Shown: positions 28,170 through 36,518 of the stretch, one piece after another
How positions within the stretch are numbered: the stretch's first letter is position 1
How the letters are laid out: each line of letters opens with the position of its first letter
DNA from: Herbiconiux flava
GTDB taxonomy: Bacteria; Actinomycetota; Actinomycetes; Actinomycetales; Microbacteriaceae
DNA: 64,000 nt
Assembly: GCF_013409865.1 (NCBI RefSeq)
Contig: NZ_JACCBM010000001.1
Location: forward strand, 1,736,001-1,800,000
Direction: 5' to 3'
Notes under the pieces: model-generated
Database searches by the model: none
What the model was told of the DNA's origin: nothing
What the model saw: the letters and a program-made list of their open reading frames with translations, nothing else
Program-made: the position numbers and the translations under genes

Positions 28170-28907
28170 TCAGCCCTGGAGTTGCCCGTCGGCGATCCGG
28201 CTGCGCTCGCCGGCGATGGCGTCGACGTACCACGAGGTGATGGAGGCAGGATGGGTGATCGCTGTCCCCACGACCACCGAGTAGGCACCGGCCTCCAGCG
28301 CCGCGCGCGCCTCGGTGGGGGTGTGGATGCGCCCCTCGGCGAAGAGCGGGACGCCGAGGCGAGCGGCGAGCGCGTTCACGAGCTCGAGGTCCGGGCCATC
28401 TGTACGGGGTCGTTCTCCGGTGTAGCCGGCGAGCGTGGTGCCGACGATGTCGGCTCCCGCGTCTTCGGCGGCCAGCCCGTCGTCGACGCTTCCCGCATCG
28501 GCCATCACCAGGACGTCGGCGCGCTGCCTGAGCTCGCGGATGGTCTGCTTCAGAGTGAGTCCGTCCGGCCGTTCGCGACGTGTGCCGTCGATCGCGACGA
28601 CGTCGGCGCCGGCGTCGGCGACCGCCACGGCGTGCGTGAGCGTCGGGGTGATGAACACCCCGTCCGATCCGACCTTCCACAGTCCGATCTGCGGAACGTC
28701 CACGCTGCGGGCGATCGCGCGGATGTCGTCGAGCCCTTGGGAGCGGATGGCGGCGGCTCCGCCGATGACCACCGACTGGGCGATCCGCGCCATGGTCTCG
28801 GAGTCGCGCAGGGGTTCGCCCGGGTAGGCCTGGCAGGAGACGATGAGGCGGCCGCGCAGGGTGTGGAGCATGTGGAGCTTTCTGTCGGAGACTGCGTCGG
28901 ACGTCAT
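28170..28907 (-). CDS. nanE: N-acetylmannosamine-6-phosphate 2-epimerase
   Basis: 245 aa TIM-barrel enzyme matching NanE: LRGRLIVSCQAYPGEPLRD, SQGLDDIRAI, VPQIGLWKVGSDGVFITPTL, ADVVAIDGTRRERPDG, and the C-terminal FAEGRIHTPTEARAALEAGA. Interconverts ManNAc-6-P and GlcNAc-6-P. ATG 28907 overlaps the stop of the GntR gene (ATGA); ATG 28871, nearer the conserved core, is an alternative start. Its presence implies that ManNAc or sialic-acid-derived sugar enters through this operon. Confidence 0.95.
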   Translation of the reverse strand: MTSDAVSDRKLHMLHTLRGRLIVSCQAYPGEPLRDSETMARIAQSVVIGGAAAIRSQGLDDIRAIARSVDVPQIGLWKVGSDGVFITPTLTHAVAVADAGADVVAIDGTRRERPDGLTLKQTIRELRQRADVLVMADAGSVDDGLAAEDAGADIVGTTLAGYTGERPRTDGPDLELVNALAARLGVPLFAEGRIHTPTEARAALEAGAYSVVVGTAITHPASITSWYVDAIAGERSRIADGQLQG

Positions 28908-29638
28908 TTGTCGTCCCGGGTGACGGCCAGTTGGAAGGTGTACCGGTCGGCCCGGTAGGTGGTGCGTGCGAACTCGATGAGCTGACCTCGGCGCGAGGAG
29001 CTGACCCGGGTCACGGAGAGCGCGGCCGAGCCTTCCGCGACGTCGAGCAGGCGACTGTCCTCGGCCGACAGCGAGATGGCCATGATCTCCTGCTCGGCGC
29101 GGAACACCTCGTATCCGGCGAGGCGGAGCTGTTCGTAGAGCGACGAGCCGAGGTTCAGCGATTCGGTGGGCAGCACCGTCGTCGGGAGGTAGACCTCTTC
29201 GAGCGCGATGGGGGTGTCGTCCGCGAGTCTCAGTCGCCGGATCTTCGTCACTTCGCTCGACGGGGCCAGGCCGAGGGCGAGCGCGACCTGGTCCGGCGCA
29301 GCGATGCGCGTCAGCTCGAGCACCCGCGAGGAGGGGGTCGAGCCGCGGCTGATCATGTCCTCGGTGAACGACGTCAGCTTGGGGGTCTTCGAGAAGATGT
29401 CGGCCGAACCGACGAAGGTGCCCGAGCCGTGGACGTTGTAGACCCGGCCCTCCTCCACGAGGACCGAGATGGCCTTTCTCACGGTCATCCGGCTCACGCC
29501 ATGGATGGCCATGAGTTCGCGTTCCGATGCCAGCGCATCGTGCGGCGACAGGGACTGGGCGATCGATTCCCGGATGCTGGCTGCGACCTGTTCGTATTTG
29601 TGGACCACGATTCGTCCTTCCCCGGCGTCCCCGGTCAT
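28904..29638 (-). CDS. GntR family regulator (HutC/UTRA type) of the amino-sugar operon
   Basis: 244 aa. The winged helix spans about residues 12-80, with ASERELMAIHGVSRMTVRKAISVLVEEGRVYNVHGSGTFVG. The UTRA domain follows, with APSSEVTKIRRLRLADDTPIALEEVYLP and a C-terminal TTYRADRYTFQLAV. Subfamily members such as NagR/DasR sense amino-sugar phosphates. It lies inside the operon, overlapping both neighbours by ATGA. The repeated TGGTACGGTCCA sites upstream of the operon resemble the TGGT..ACCA operators of this subfamily and are probable targets. Confidence 0.92.
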   Translation of the reverse strand: MTGDAGEGRIVVHKYEQVAASIRESIAQSLSPHDALASERELMAIHGVSRMTVRKAISVLVEEGRVYNVHGSGTFVGSADIFSKTPKLTSFTEDMISRGSTPSSRVLELTRIAAPDQVALALGLAPSSEVTKIRRLRLADDTPIALEEVYLPTTVLPTESLNLGSSLYEQLRLAGYEVFRAEQEIMAISLSAEDSRLLDVAEGSAALSVTRVSSSRRGQLIEFARTTYRADRYTFQLAVTRDDK

Positions 29639-30519
29639 CCCTTGACCGCGCCGGAGGACAGGCCACTAACAAGGTAGCGCTGCGCGAACACGGCGAAGAG
29701 GAGCGGTGGCAGGGTGGACAGCACCGAGGCGGCGGAGATGTCGCCCCACCGGATGCCGGTGCTGGTGATGAAGTTCGCCGCCCCGAGGGTGACCGGTGTG
29801 GCGTCGGACGTGGACAGGACCAGGGCGAACAGGTAGTCGTTCCAGCTGAAGATGAACACCAGCACCGACACGGCGACCATCGTGGGCGCCAGCAGCGGGA
29901 GCACGATCGACCCCAGCGTCCGATATATGCTCGCGCCGTCGACCGCTGCAGCCTCTTCGATCTCCTGCGGGATGTCGCCGAGGGCCGACGAGAGCAGGAT
30001 GATCGCGAGCGGCAGATTGAGGAACGTGTTCGCGGCGATCAGGCCGGGGATGGTGTCGGCGAGCCCGAGCGTGGAGAACAGGATGAAGAACGGCACGACG
30101 AAGAAGATGGCGGGAAGCAGGCGGAGACCGGATGCGCTGCTGATGATCCACCGTCCGCCGAAGTTCAGCCGAACGATGGCGTAGGTGGCGGGAATGGCGA
30201 TGATCAGCACGAGGAGCACGGTTCCCACGGCGATCATCGCCGAGTTGGCGAAGAACCGCGGGAAGTCGTAGCCCGACGCGTACAGCACGTTGGCGTAGTG
30301 ATCGAGCGTGGGCGACGTGGGGAGGGAGATCGGGTTCTTGGCGATCTCGCCGTCGGGCTTGAAGCTGACCAGCACCGCGTTCAGCAACGGCACGTTCACG
30401 ACCAACGCGATGATGCCGGCGGCGATAGTGAAGAGCCACGCCCTTCGACGGCGCGGTGCCTTGGTGGGCGGCGACACGGTCGCGGTCGTCTTCGTCGTGT
30501 TCTGGGCCAGCGCGGTCAC
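29635..30519 (-). CDS. ABC transporter permease (MalG type), amino-sugar operon
   Basis: 294 aa with six membrane segments. The EAA loop is EIEEAAAVDGASIYRTLGSIVLPLL, and the C-terminus FAQRYLVSGLSSGAVKG is typical of MalG-type permeases. GTG 30519 overlaps the stop of the MalF-type gene (GTGA), and the stop overlaps the GntR start. Confidence 0.93.
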   Translation of the reverse strand: MTALAQNTTKTTATVSPPTKAPRRRRAWLFTIAAGIIALVVNVPLLNAVLVSFKPDGEIAKNPISLPTSPTLDHYANVLYASGYDFPRFFANSAMIAVGTVLLVLIIAIPATYAIVRLNFGGRWIISSASGLRLLPAIFFVVPFFILFSTLGLADTIPGLIAANTFLNLPLAIILLSSALGDIPQEIEEAAAVDGASIYRTLGSIVLPLLAPTMVAVSVLVFIFSWNDYLFALVLSTSDATPVTLGAANFITSTGIRWGDISAASVLSTLPPLLFAVFAQRYLVSGLSSGAVKG

Positions 30520-31430
30520 TTCTTGGCCTCCATTCCGGTCGAGGAGATGCGTCGCACGATGAACGGCACGAACGGGATCAGGCAGACCAGCACGACCAGC
30601 GCGGCGGCGGCCGCTTTGCCGAAGTCGCCCGACTCGAACGCGGTCTTGTAGATGTAGATACTCAGAGTGGTGGTGCTCGTGCCGGGTCCGCCGGCGGTCA
30701 GCACGTAGATGACGTCGAAGGTGCGGATGGCGTCGATCGCACGGAGGAAGAAGGCCGCGAAGAGCACCGGTTTGAGCACGGGCACGATCACCGACGTCAA
30801 CGACCGCACGTAGCCGGCTCCGTCCATCGCGGAGGCTTCGAGAAGCTCCTTCGGGAACGACTGCAGGCCCGCGTAGATGATCAGGAAGGTGAAGGGCGTC
30901 CACTGCAGCACGTCGAGCACGACGAGCAACGGGATGACCGAGTCGGGGGAGAACAGCGAGACGCTGAGGCCGACGCTGTCGAGCAAGGCGGGCAGTGCGC
31001 CGATGTCGCCGTTCAGCAGCAACCGGAACATGACGCCGAGCAGGGCCGGTGCGACCATGATCGGCAGCAGGAGCAGGGTGAAGAAGAGCTTCTTGCCGGG
31101 GAACGCGCGGTTCATCAGCAACGCCAGGGCGAACCCGAGCACCATCTCGATCACGACGACCACGGCGGAGAACCCGACGGTGAAGCCGGCGGCTTTCGCG
31201 AATCCGTCGCTGCGGAAGAGCGAGATGAAGTTGTCGATGCCGTTGGGTTCGTTCGACTGATCCAGCAGGGTGCTGCTCTGGAACGCGGTGAGCGCCCCTG
31301 ACGCGAGCGGGTAGATCACGAAGACGGCGGCGAAGAGGATGAGGGGCAAGCTCAGGATCAGGGCCGCCGTGGTGCGCTTGCGGCGCTCCGTGGCGGTCGA
31401 TCTCGGGCGTTCGACGACGGTGGATGGCAT
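30516..31430 (-). CDS. ABC transporter permease (MalF type), amino-sugar operon
   Basis: 304 aa, six membrane segments, with YPLASGALTAFQSSTLLD after the first helix and the EAA loop ELLEASAMDGAGYVRSLTSVIVPVL. I choose ATG 31430, giving a short cytoplasmic N-terminus before helix one; AAGG lies about 13 bases upstream. It follows the binding protein by about 70 bases. Confidence 0.92.
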   Translation of the reverse strand: MPSTVVERPRSTATERRKRTTAALILSLPLILFAAVFVIYPLASGALTAFQSSTLLDQSNEPNGIDNFISLFRSDGFAKAAGFTVGFSAVVVVIEMVLGFALALLMNRAFPGKKLFFTLLLLPIMVAPALLGVMFRLLLNGDIGALPALLDSVGLSVSLFSPDSVIPLLVVLDVLQWTPFTFLIIYAGLQSFPKELLEASAMDGAGYVRSLTSVIVPVLKPVLFAAFFLRAIDAIRTFDVIYVLTAGGPGTSTTTLSIYIYKTAFESGDFGKAAAAALVVLVCLIPFVPFIVRRISSTGMEAKK

Positions 31431-31500
31431 CTGTGGTTCGACCTTCTGTGCAGGAGGAGACCGAGGGGCGAGCCGCGAAGGGCCCGCCCCAGGGAGTCGA

Positions 31501-32829
31501 TCAGCCGAGCAGCTCTTGCAGGTTGGCGTTGGCGGTCTCCAGCGCGTCGTCGACGTCCGTCTGGCCGACCCAGGCTCCGCTGAGGTCCTCGGCGAGCTTG
31601 CTGTAGGCCTGGAACGTCTGCGGGAAGACGGGTTCGGAGAACCCGTTCTCATCGATGGTCTTCGACACCTGGGCGAAGGCCGGGTTCACGGCAGCCTGAG
31701 CCTCCAGCACCTCGGGCATGGGCGGGATGCCGCCCGCCTCGGCGTACTGGGTCATCGCGTCGGTCGAGGCCAGGAACGAGAGGAACTTCTTCGCTGCGGC
31801 CTTGTTCTCGCTGTACTTGTTCAGCGAGACGGCGAGTGCGTGCACGTGGGTCTTTCCGCCCGGAACCGGAGCGATCGCGATCTTCCCGGCCACGTCAGGC
31901 GACTGAGCGGGGTCGTTCAGTGCTGCGAAGGCGGCGGACCACTGGATGGCGAACGCGGTGTCGCCCGACTGCAGTGCAGCCTGGGTCTCGGGGAACTCGG
32001 CCTGTGCGCTGTCGGGGGAGGTCCAGCCGTTCTCGTAGATGTCGGCATAGAGCTCGACGGCCTTCTTGGCAGCATCGCTCGTGAGCGCGGCCTGGCCGTC
32101 TTCCTCCCAGTTGCCGCCGTAGCCCCACAGCACGTCGTTCCAGATCATCGTGTTGTAGAGGAGATTCTTCGCCTGCAGGATGGTGCCGTACTCGGTGGGG
32201 GAGTCGGGGTTCTCGCTCTTCGAGAAGTAGGCCGCTGCCACCTTGAAATCGTCCAGATCCCACTCGGCGGGGTCTTTCGGGGCGCGCTTCTCGCCCAGGA
32301 CCGATTCGCTGACCGTCTCGTACTCGGCCTGTGCGGCCGGGTCGCTCAGCAGAGCATCGACGAGGTCTTTGCGGTAGAGCAGGAAGTGGTTGCTCACGTC
32401 CAGCGGAAGCGCGTACAACTCGTCCTCGTAGGTGAGGCCTTCCGCCGCTACCGGGAAGTACGCCGAGGTGTCGATGTCGGTGAGCGGCTCGAGCGACGGA
32501 GCGAACTGGCCGATGTTGTACGACGCGGTGAAATAGATGTCGACGTCCGAGGACTTCGACGCCATCAGCGCCGCCTCCTTCGAGAACGTGTCCTGCCGCG
32601 ACAGCAGCGTCAGCTCGACGTCGACCCCGTCGTCTTTGCCCTGACCGGCGTTGTAGGCGTCTACGACCTTGCTCATCGCATCGCCCTCAGGCCCAGGCCA
32701 GGCGACCAGCTTGACGGTACCTTCACCGGAACCCTCATCGCCGGCCGAGCCGTTCGAGCCCGCCGAACAGCCGGCCAGCAGCGCTGCCGACACGAACATC
32801 GCGCCGAGCGCCATTGCTTTCCTACGCAT
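31501..32829 (-). CDS. sugar ABC transporter substrate-binding lipoprotein, amino-sugar operon
   Basis: About 442 aa, family 1 solute-binding protein. Signal peptide MRRKAMALGAMFVSAALLAGC with lipobox LLAGC, then a Ser/Gly-rich linker. Mature domain begins VKLVAWPGPEGDAMSKVVDAYN and has ALPLDVSNHFLLYRKDLVDAL. Two tandem ATGs (32832, 32829) follow GGAGG; I prefer the second for spacing. First gene of the seven-gene operon for amino-sugar uptake and breakdown (binding protein, two permeases, GntR, NanE, kinase, NagB). No ATPase gene is included. Confidence 0.93.
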   Translation of the reverse strand: MRRKAMALGAMFVSAALLAGCSAGSNGSAGDEGSGEGTVKLVAWPGPEGDAMSKVVDAYNAGQGKDDGVDVELTLLSRQDTFSKEAALMASKSSDVDIYFTASYNIGQFAPSLEPLTDIDTSAYFPVAAEGLTYEDELYALPLDVSNHFLLYRKDLVDALLSDPAAQAEYETVSESVLGEKRAPKDPAEWDLDDFKVAAAYFSKSENPDSPTEYGTILQAKNLLYNTMIWNDVLWGYGGNWEEDGQAALTSDAAKKAVELYADIYENGWTSPDSAQAEFPETQAALQSGDTAFAIQWSAAFAALNDPAQSPDVAGKIAIAPVPGGKTHVHALAVSLNKYSENKAAAKKFLSFLASTDAMTQYAEAGGIPPMPEVLEAQAAVNPAFAQVSKTIDENGFSEPVFPQTFQAYSKLAEDLSGAWVGQTDVDDALETANANLQELLG

Positions 32830-32840
32830 CATTCCTCCAG

Positions 32841-32852
32841 TGGTACGGTCCA
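32841..32852. promoter_or_regulatory. GntR operator-like site TGGTACGGTCCA, proximal copy
   Basis: TGGTACGGTCCA with flanks AG and GTT lies next to the ribosome site of the binding-protein gene. The outer TGGT/TCCA arms are near-palindromic and resemble DasR/NagR-type sites. Confidence 0.6.
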
Positions 32853-32862
32853 GTTGAGATCT

Positions 32863-33894
32863 TCACTCTGCCATACAGTCTGGCGCGCTAACCAACACGT
32901 AACCCAACCGAAACATTGGTACGGTCCAGTTTGGCGACGGCTTCCAGCTGACCTCCACCCGACTGGCTCTCGCCGTCATGTAGGGCGCGATCTGCGGTTC
33001 ATCCGTATCAACGGGACGGTCGTGGGCGCCCTCGCGGGCGTCGGCATCTTCGCCATCGCGTCGGCGCGGCAGGCGCTCCTCGCCCGGGTTGCGGGCTTCT
33101 TTTTCCCCAGTCGGTGAGATATCCTTGCAATCACGACGGGCTGGCTTCCAGAACGTTGTTCGCCTAAGACCTCGCCTCGTGCGGGGTTTTAGTGCTTGAG
33201 GCGTCCAAACCCTCGCCACTCTGGTCACAGGAGCGAGCGTCTGCCAGAGCTTCTCCACCTCGGCTCGGGTGCGAGGATCCTTCTCGACGTGGCCGTCGTA
33301 ACGACGGTAGAGATAAGCGATCAGGTCGGCGACCTGCAACCCCGGCGTCGTGGTGGAGCACGCGAACGTGATGGGTGTCTCGATGTGGGCGAGCCTCGTC
33401 GGCCGTCCCGCGATCGTCCCGAGCTGCCGATACGTCTCGACCTGGGTCATGTGCGACTCCTGATCCGGGAGCTCGTCAGCCACCACCCGCACGTGCTCGC
33501 CCCGCTGCCGACCGCAGGCGCTCACCTCCTCGAGAACGTGTTGCAGCACGATCCTGTGTGGAGGATCGGGATACCTGTACCGAGCGCGGAGGCGCGGGAT
33601 GTCCACTCCTCGCACGCACACGATGCCGGAAAGCTTCGCGATATTCGTCAGAGCCTGCTGGTAGATGGCGATCGCCGATCGCTGCTGACCCCGCAGCGCC
33701 TTCCACGACCCCCTGCCCGACATGATCTCGTGGGCGTGCAATTCGGCACCGGGCGGGACACCGAACCCTTCTGCGTACCTCGCAGCGTCCGCGACGGCAG
33801 CGTTCAGGATCGCCAGGTCCTTGGACTCGATGGTGAACGCGGCAATGTAGTACCGGTTCTGCGTGTACGACTCGTCGAGGAAGGAAATGAGCAC
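32863..33894 (-). CDS. DUF3800 domain protein with anomalous C-terminal extension
   Basis: 343 aa from GTG 33894. The first 235 or so residues form a DUF3800 domain: ISFLDESYTQNRYYIAAFTIES at the N-terminus (the DES motif), DELPDQESHMTQVETYRQL in the middle and TPGLQVADLIAYLYRRYDG near the end. DUF3800 proteins have an RNase H-like fold and are common in mobile and defence loci; function unknown. Beyond about residue 240 the sequence becomes Arg/Glu-rich and reads antisense through the DUF445 remnant and the distal GntR operator, ending 34 bases before the next gene. That tail is probably a rearrangement product rather than conserved protein. Confidence 0.7.
   Translation of the reverse strand: MLISFLDESYTQNRYYIAAFTIESKDLAILNAAVADAARYAEGFGVPPGAELHAHEIMSGRGSWKALRGQQRSAIAIYQQALTNIAKLSGIVCVRGVDIPRLRARYRYPDPPHRIVLQHVLEEVSACGRQRGEHVRVVADELPDQESHMTQVETYRQLGTIAGRPTRLAHIETPITFACSTTTPGLQVADLIAYLYRRYDGHVEKDPRTRAEVEKLWQTLAPVTRVARVWTPQALKPRTRRGLRRTTFWKPARRDCKDISPTGEKEARNPGEERLPRRRDGEDADAREGAHDRPVDTDEPQIAPYMTARASRVEVSWKPSPNWTVPMFRLGYVLVSAPDCMAE
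32917..32928. promoter_or_regulatory. GntR operator-like site TGGTACGGTCCA, distal copy
   Basis: An identical 12-mer to that at 32841-32852, 76 bp away and in the same orientation, upstream of the amino-sugar operon promoter region. It lies within the antisense tail of the DUF3800 frame. Confidence 0.6.
32972..33118 (+). pseudogene. 3' remnant of a DUF445 gene
   Basis: In frame this reads HVGRDLRFIRINGTVVGALAG then VGIFAIASARQALLARV and a stop at 33116-33118. It matches the last 30 or so residues of the intact DUF445 protein encoded at 16973-18250 (GRDLQFIRINGTVVGALAG), and the DNA is also closely similar but not identical. Upstream of about 32972 the similarity stops and there is no start or upper part of the gene, so it is a truncated paralogue or xenologue. 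Confidence 0.85.
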
Positions 33895-33947
33895 ATATCA
33901 TTATCCTGCGTGCCAGACGACGACCTGACTTCAGCCAGACTGGCCCT

Positions 33948-35183
33948 GTGACCAGCCCGAGCTACCCCGTCGTCGACGTCCTGCGAACCAGGCACACGGG
34001 GTACCTGCTCGCGACGTCGCTGCTCGGTCGCCTCCCCGGCGCCATGGCCGCCCTCGCGATCGTGCAGCTCGTGCGCTCCACCAGCGGCGACTTCGCCTTC
34101 GCCGGCCTCATCACCGCCGTCTACGTCATCGCCGGCGCGGTGGGCCAGCCGCTTCTCGGACGACTGATCGACCGTCTCGGGCAGGTCGCTGTTCTGACCG
34201 TCAGCGGCATCCTGAGCTTTCTCGCCTTCACCGGCATGGCGCTGACCCTCGAACCGCTGCCGGGGCTGGCCGTGGCGCTCGCCGCAGCCGCCGGGGTGTT
34301 CACGCCGCCGCTCGAGCCGGCGCTGCGGGCGCTGTGGCCGCGGCTCGTGGCGCCCGGCCCGCAGCTGAAGGCGGCCTTCAGCCTGGATGCGGGCGCCCAG
34401 GAGATCATCTTCATCGTCGGCCCGCTGCTCACCGTGGTCGGCATCGCGGTGTTCGGCCCGGTCGGCAACCTGCTGTTCGCGGGCGCGCTCGGGTTGGTCG
34501 GAGCGGTCGCCTTCGTTCTCGACGCCGTCCCGCGCGCGGCCTCGACGAGCCGGGGCAGCGGTGGCCCCCGGCATCCCGGCGTGCGTTCGCCCATCCTCAT
34601 CCCGGCGGTCGCGCGGGTGGCCGTGTTCACGTTCGGCATCGGCGTGCCCGTCGGCGCGCTGACCATCGTCGCGACGGCGTCCGAGGCGGCCCGCTCGAAC
34701 GAGGGGCTGGCGGGGTGGATGCTCGCCGTGAACGCCCTCGGAGCCCTCGTCGGGGCGACCGTCGTCGGCATCCGTCCGCTCGGTTCCACGCCGGCGCGCC
34801 TCCTTACCGTGTGCGGTGTGCTCCTCGCCGTCGGCTACCTCCCGCTCGCCGCGACCGCACTTCCCACCTGGGCGTACATCGCCGTGGCCGGCATCTCGGG
34901 GCTGATGCTCCCGCCGACCCTAGGCCAGGTCTTCGAGCGGATCTCGCAGCTCAGCCCTGCCGCGGCCCTCACCGAGGCGAACGGCTGGGTCGTGAGCGCC
35001 ATGACCCTCGGGGTCGGGGCGGGCACCCTCGTGGCCGGCGCGGTCGTCGGGGCGGCCGGCACGTCGATGGTGGCGTGGATCGTCCTCGGCGCGTCGACCC
35101 TCACCGCTCTGCTGTCTCTGGTCGCGCTGCCCGGCAGAGCGGCCGTCCCGACGGATCTTCCCGTGAACATCGCGCGCCAGTAG
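33948..35183 (+). CDS. MFS transporter
   Basis: 411 aa with about 11-12 hydrophobic segments. The N-terminal half has GQPLLGRLIDRLGQVAVLTVSG, a variant of the MFS loop 2-3 motif (G-x-L-x-D-R-x-G-x-x), and PGPQLKAAFSLDAGAQEIIFIVGP, typical of the actinobacterial MFS proteins near the bacteriocin/drug efflux branch. Substrate unknown. GTG 33948 lies directly after CAGACT, a near match to the leaderless -10 pattern. Divergent from the DUF3800 gene. Confidence 0.88.
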   Translation: MTSPSYPVVDVLRTRHTGYLLATSLLGRLPGAMAALAIVQLVRSTSGDFAFAGLITAVYVIAGAVGQPLLGRLIDRLGQVAVLTVSGILSFLAFTGMALTLEPLPGLAVALAAAAGVFTPPLEPALRALWPRLVAPGPQLKAAFSLDAGAQEIIFIVGPLLTVVGIAVFGPVGNLLFAGALGLVGAVAFVLDAVPRAASTSRGSGGPRHPGVRSPILIPAVARVAVFTFGIGVPVGALTIVATASEAARSNEGLAGWMLAVNALGALVGATVVGIRPLGSTPARLLTVCGVLLAVGYLPLAATALPTWAYIAVAGISGLMLPPTLGQVFERISQLSPAAALTEANGWVVSAMTLGVGAGTLVAGAVVGAAGTSMVAWIVLGASTLTALLSLVALPGRAAVPTDLPVNIARQ

Positions 35184-35234
35184 CCTGACAACGCATCGGC
35201 GGAAGACTCCGCACGCGTCGAGGGAGAGCACCGG

Positions 35235-35798
35235 ATGAGGTCACTGCACTACGGGATCAACATCACCCTCGACGGCTGCGTGCATCACGAAGCGGGGATC
35301 GCCCCCGACGAGGAGTCGATGCGCTACTGGACCGCCCAGATCGACCGAGCAGACGCGCTGCTCTACGGCCGCGTCACCTACGAGATGATGGAGTCGGCCT
35401 GGCGCCGGCCGGCCTCGGGTGGGTGGCCGGACTGGATGAGCGAGTCCGACATCCCGTTCGCCGAGAGCATCGACCGCACGAAGAAGTATGTCGTGTCGAG
35501 CAACCTCGACGAGGTCGACTGGAACGCCGAACTCGTGCGGGGCGATCTCGAGCAGGCGGTGCGGAGGCTCAAGGAGGAGCCGGGAGAGAGCCTGTCCGTC
35601 GGGGGAGTGCAGCTGCCGCTGGCGCTCGCCGATCTGGGGCTGATCGACGAGTACGCGTTCGTGGTGCATCCGGTGATCGCCGGCCACGGCCCGACGCTGT
35701 TCGCGGGTCTGCGCGAGAGACTCGAGCTCGAGCTCGTCGACCGCCAGGACTTCCGCTCAGGAGCCATCGCCCTGCTCTACCGGCCCGCCACCGCGTGA
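35235..35798 (+). CDS. dihydrofolate reductase family protein (RibD C-terminal-like)
   Basis: 187 aa. DHFR-like fold of the YyaP/YwjB type: LHYGINITLDGCVHHEAGIAPDEE at the start, RADALLYGRVTYEMMESAW (NADPH-binding segment) and LSVGGVQLPLALADLGLIDEYAFVVHPVIAGHGPTLF at the end. Physiological substrate unknown. GGGAGAGC precedes ATG. Confidence 0.9.
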   Translation: MRSLHYGINITLDGCVHHEAGIAPDEESMRYWTAQIDRADALLYGRVTYEMMESAWRRPASGGWPDWMSESDIPFAESIDRTKKYVVSSNLDEVDWNAELVRGDLEQAVRRLKEEPGESLSVGGVQLPLALADLGLIDEYAFVVHPVIAGHGPTLFAGLRERLELELVDRQDFRSGAIALLYRPATA

Positions 35799-35878
35799 GC
35801 CCTCGATCAGGGCTGGTCTCCCGGCGCGGATCGCTCGTGAGGATCGAAGTACTCAGATCGGAACAGGCGTCCAACCGG

Positions 35879-35884
35879 TACCCT
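35879..35884 (+). promoter_or_regulatory. -10 hexamer TACCCT, leaderless promoter for DUF433/PIN-like pair
   Basis: TACCCT ends 6 bases before ATG 35891 without a Shine-Dalgarno sequence. Confidence 0.5.
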
Positions 35885-35890
35885 TGATAC

Positions 35891-36115
35891 ATGCCCCTGT
35901 TGGATCGCATCGTCGTCGACCCGGAGATCGTGCACGGCCGTCCGGCCGTTCGCGGCACGCGCGTGCGTGTGACCGACGTTCTTTCACTCCTGGCTGCGGG
36001 CGCGTCCGAGGCGGAAATCCTCGAGGACTATCCCTACCTGACGGCAGACGACATCCGAGCCTGCCTCGCCTACGCGGCCGCTCAGGCCGATCACCCCATC
36101 CTGCTTGCTTCTTAG
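35891..36115 (+). CDS. DUF433 family antitoxin
   Basis: 74 aa. Matches DUF433 (VapB45-like) proteins: RIVVDPEIVHGRPAVRGTRVRVTDVLSLLAAGASEAEILEDYPYLTADDIRACLAYAA, which contains a winged or HTH-like DNA-binding motif. It is followed after 3 bases by a PIN-like toxin gene, so the pair is a toxin-antitoxin module. Confidence 0.9.
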   Translation: MPLLDRIVVDPEIVHGRPAVRGTRVRVTDVLSLLAAGASEAEILEDYPYLTADDIRACLAYAAAQADHPILLAS

Positions 36116-36118
36116 GCC

Positions 36119-36448
36119 GTGCGTTTCCTCGTCGACGCACAGCTGCCTCCCGCGCTGGCCCGCATGCTGTCCGATCACGGCCACTATTCGGAGCATGTGA
36201 CGGACATCGGCCCAGCGGACGCGTCGGATCGAGAGCTGTGGAGGTACGCACTCGAGAACAGCGCGGTCCTCGTCACGAAGGACGAGGACTTCCCGAGCAT
36301 GGTCGCTCTCGGCGGTCAGGCGCCGGCGATCGTGTGGATCCGCGTCGGCAACACGAGGCGCTACGCGCTGCTCGAGTGGTTCGAGCCCCTGATCGACACC
36401 GTGGTCGAGATGATCGAAGCCGGTAACGCCCTCATCGAACTCCGTTAG
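36119..36448 (+). CDS. DUF5615 family PIN-like toxin
   Basis: 109 aa. The PIN-like (Mut7-C/DUF5615) signature starts with RFLVDAQLPPALARMLSDHGH (catalytic Asp), continues with the acidic pair in VLVTKDEDFPSM and ends with IVWIRVGNTRR. These acidic residues would coordinate Mg for RNA cleavage. GTG start 3 bases after the antitoxin stop. Confidence 0.9.
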   Translation: MRFLVDAQLPPALARMLSDHGHYSEHVTDIGPADASDRELWRYALENSAVLVTKDEDFPSMVALGGQAPAIVWIRVGNTRRYALLEWFEPLIDTVVEMIEAGNALIELR

Positions 36449-36518
36449 GCCTGAATCGAGGACTGGTTAGGAGTGCACCGGCTTGCGATCAGACAGTCTT
36501 CTGAGCGTGAGGCGACGC

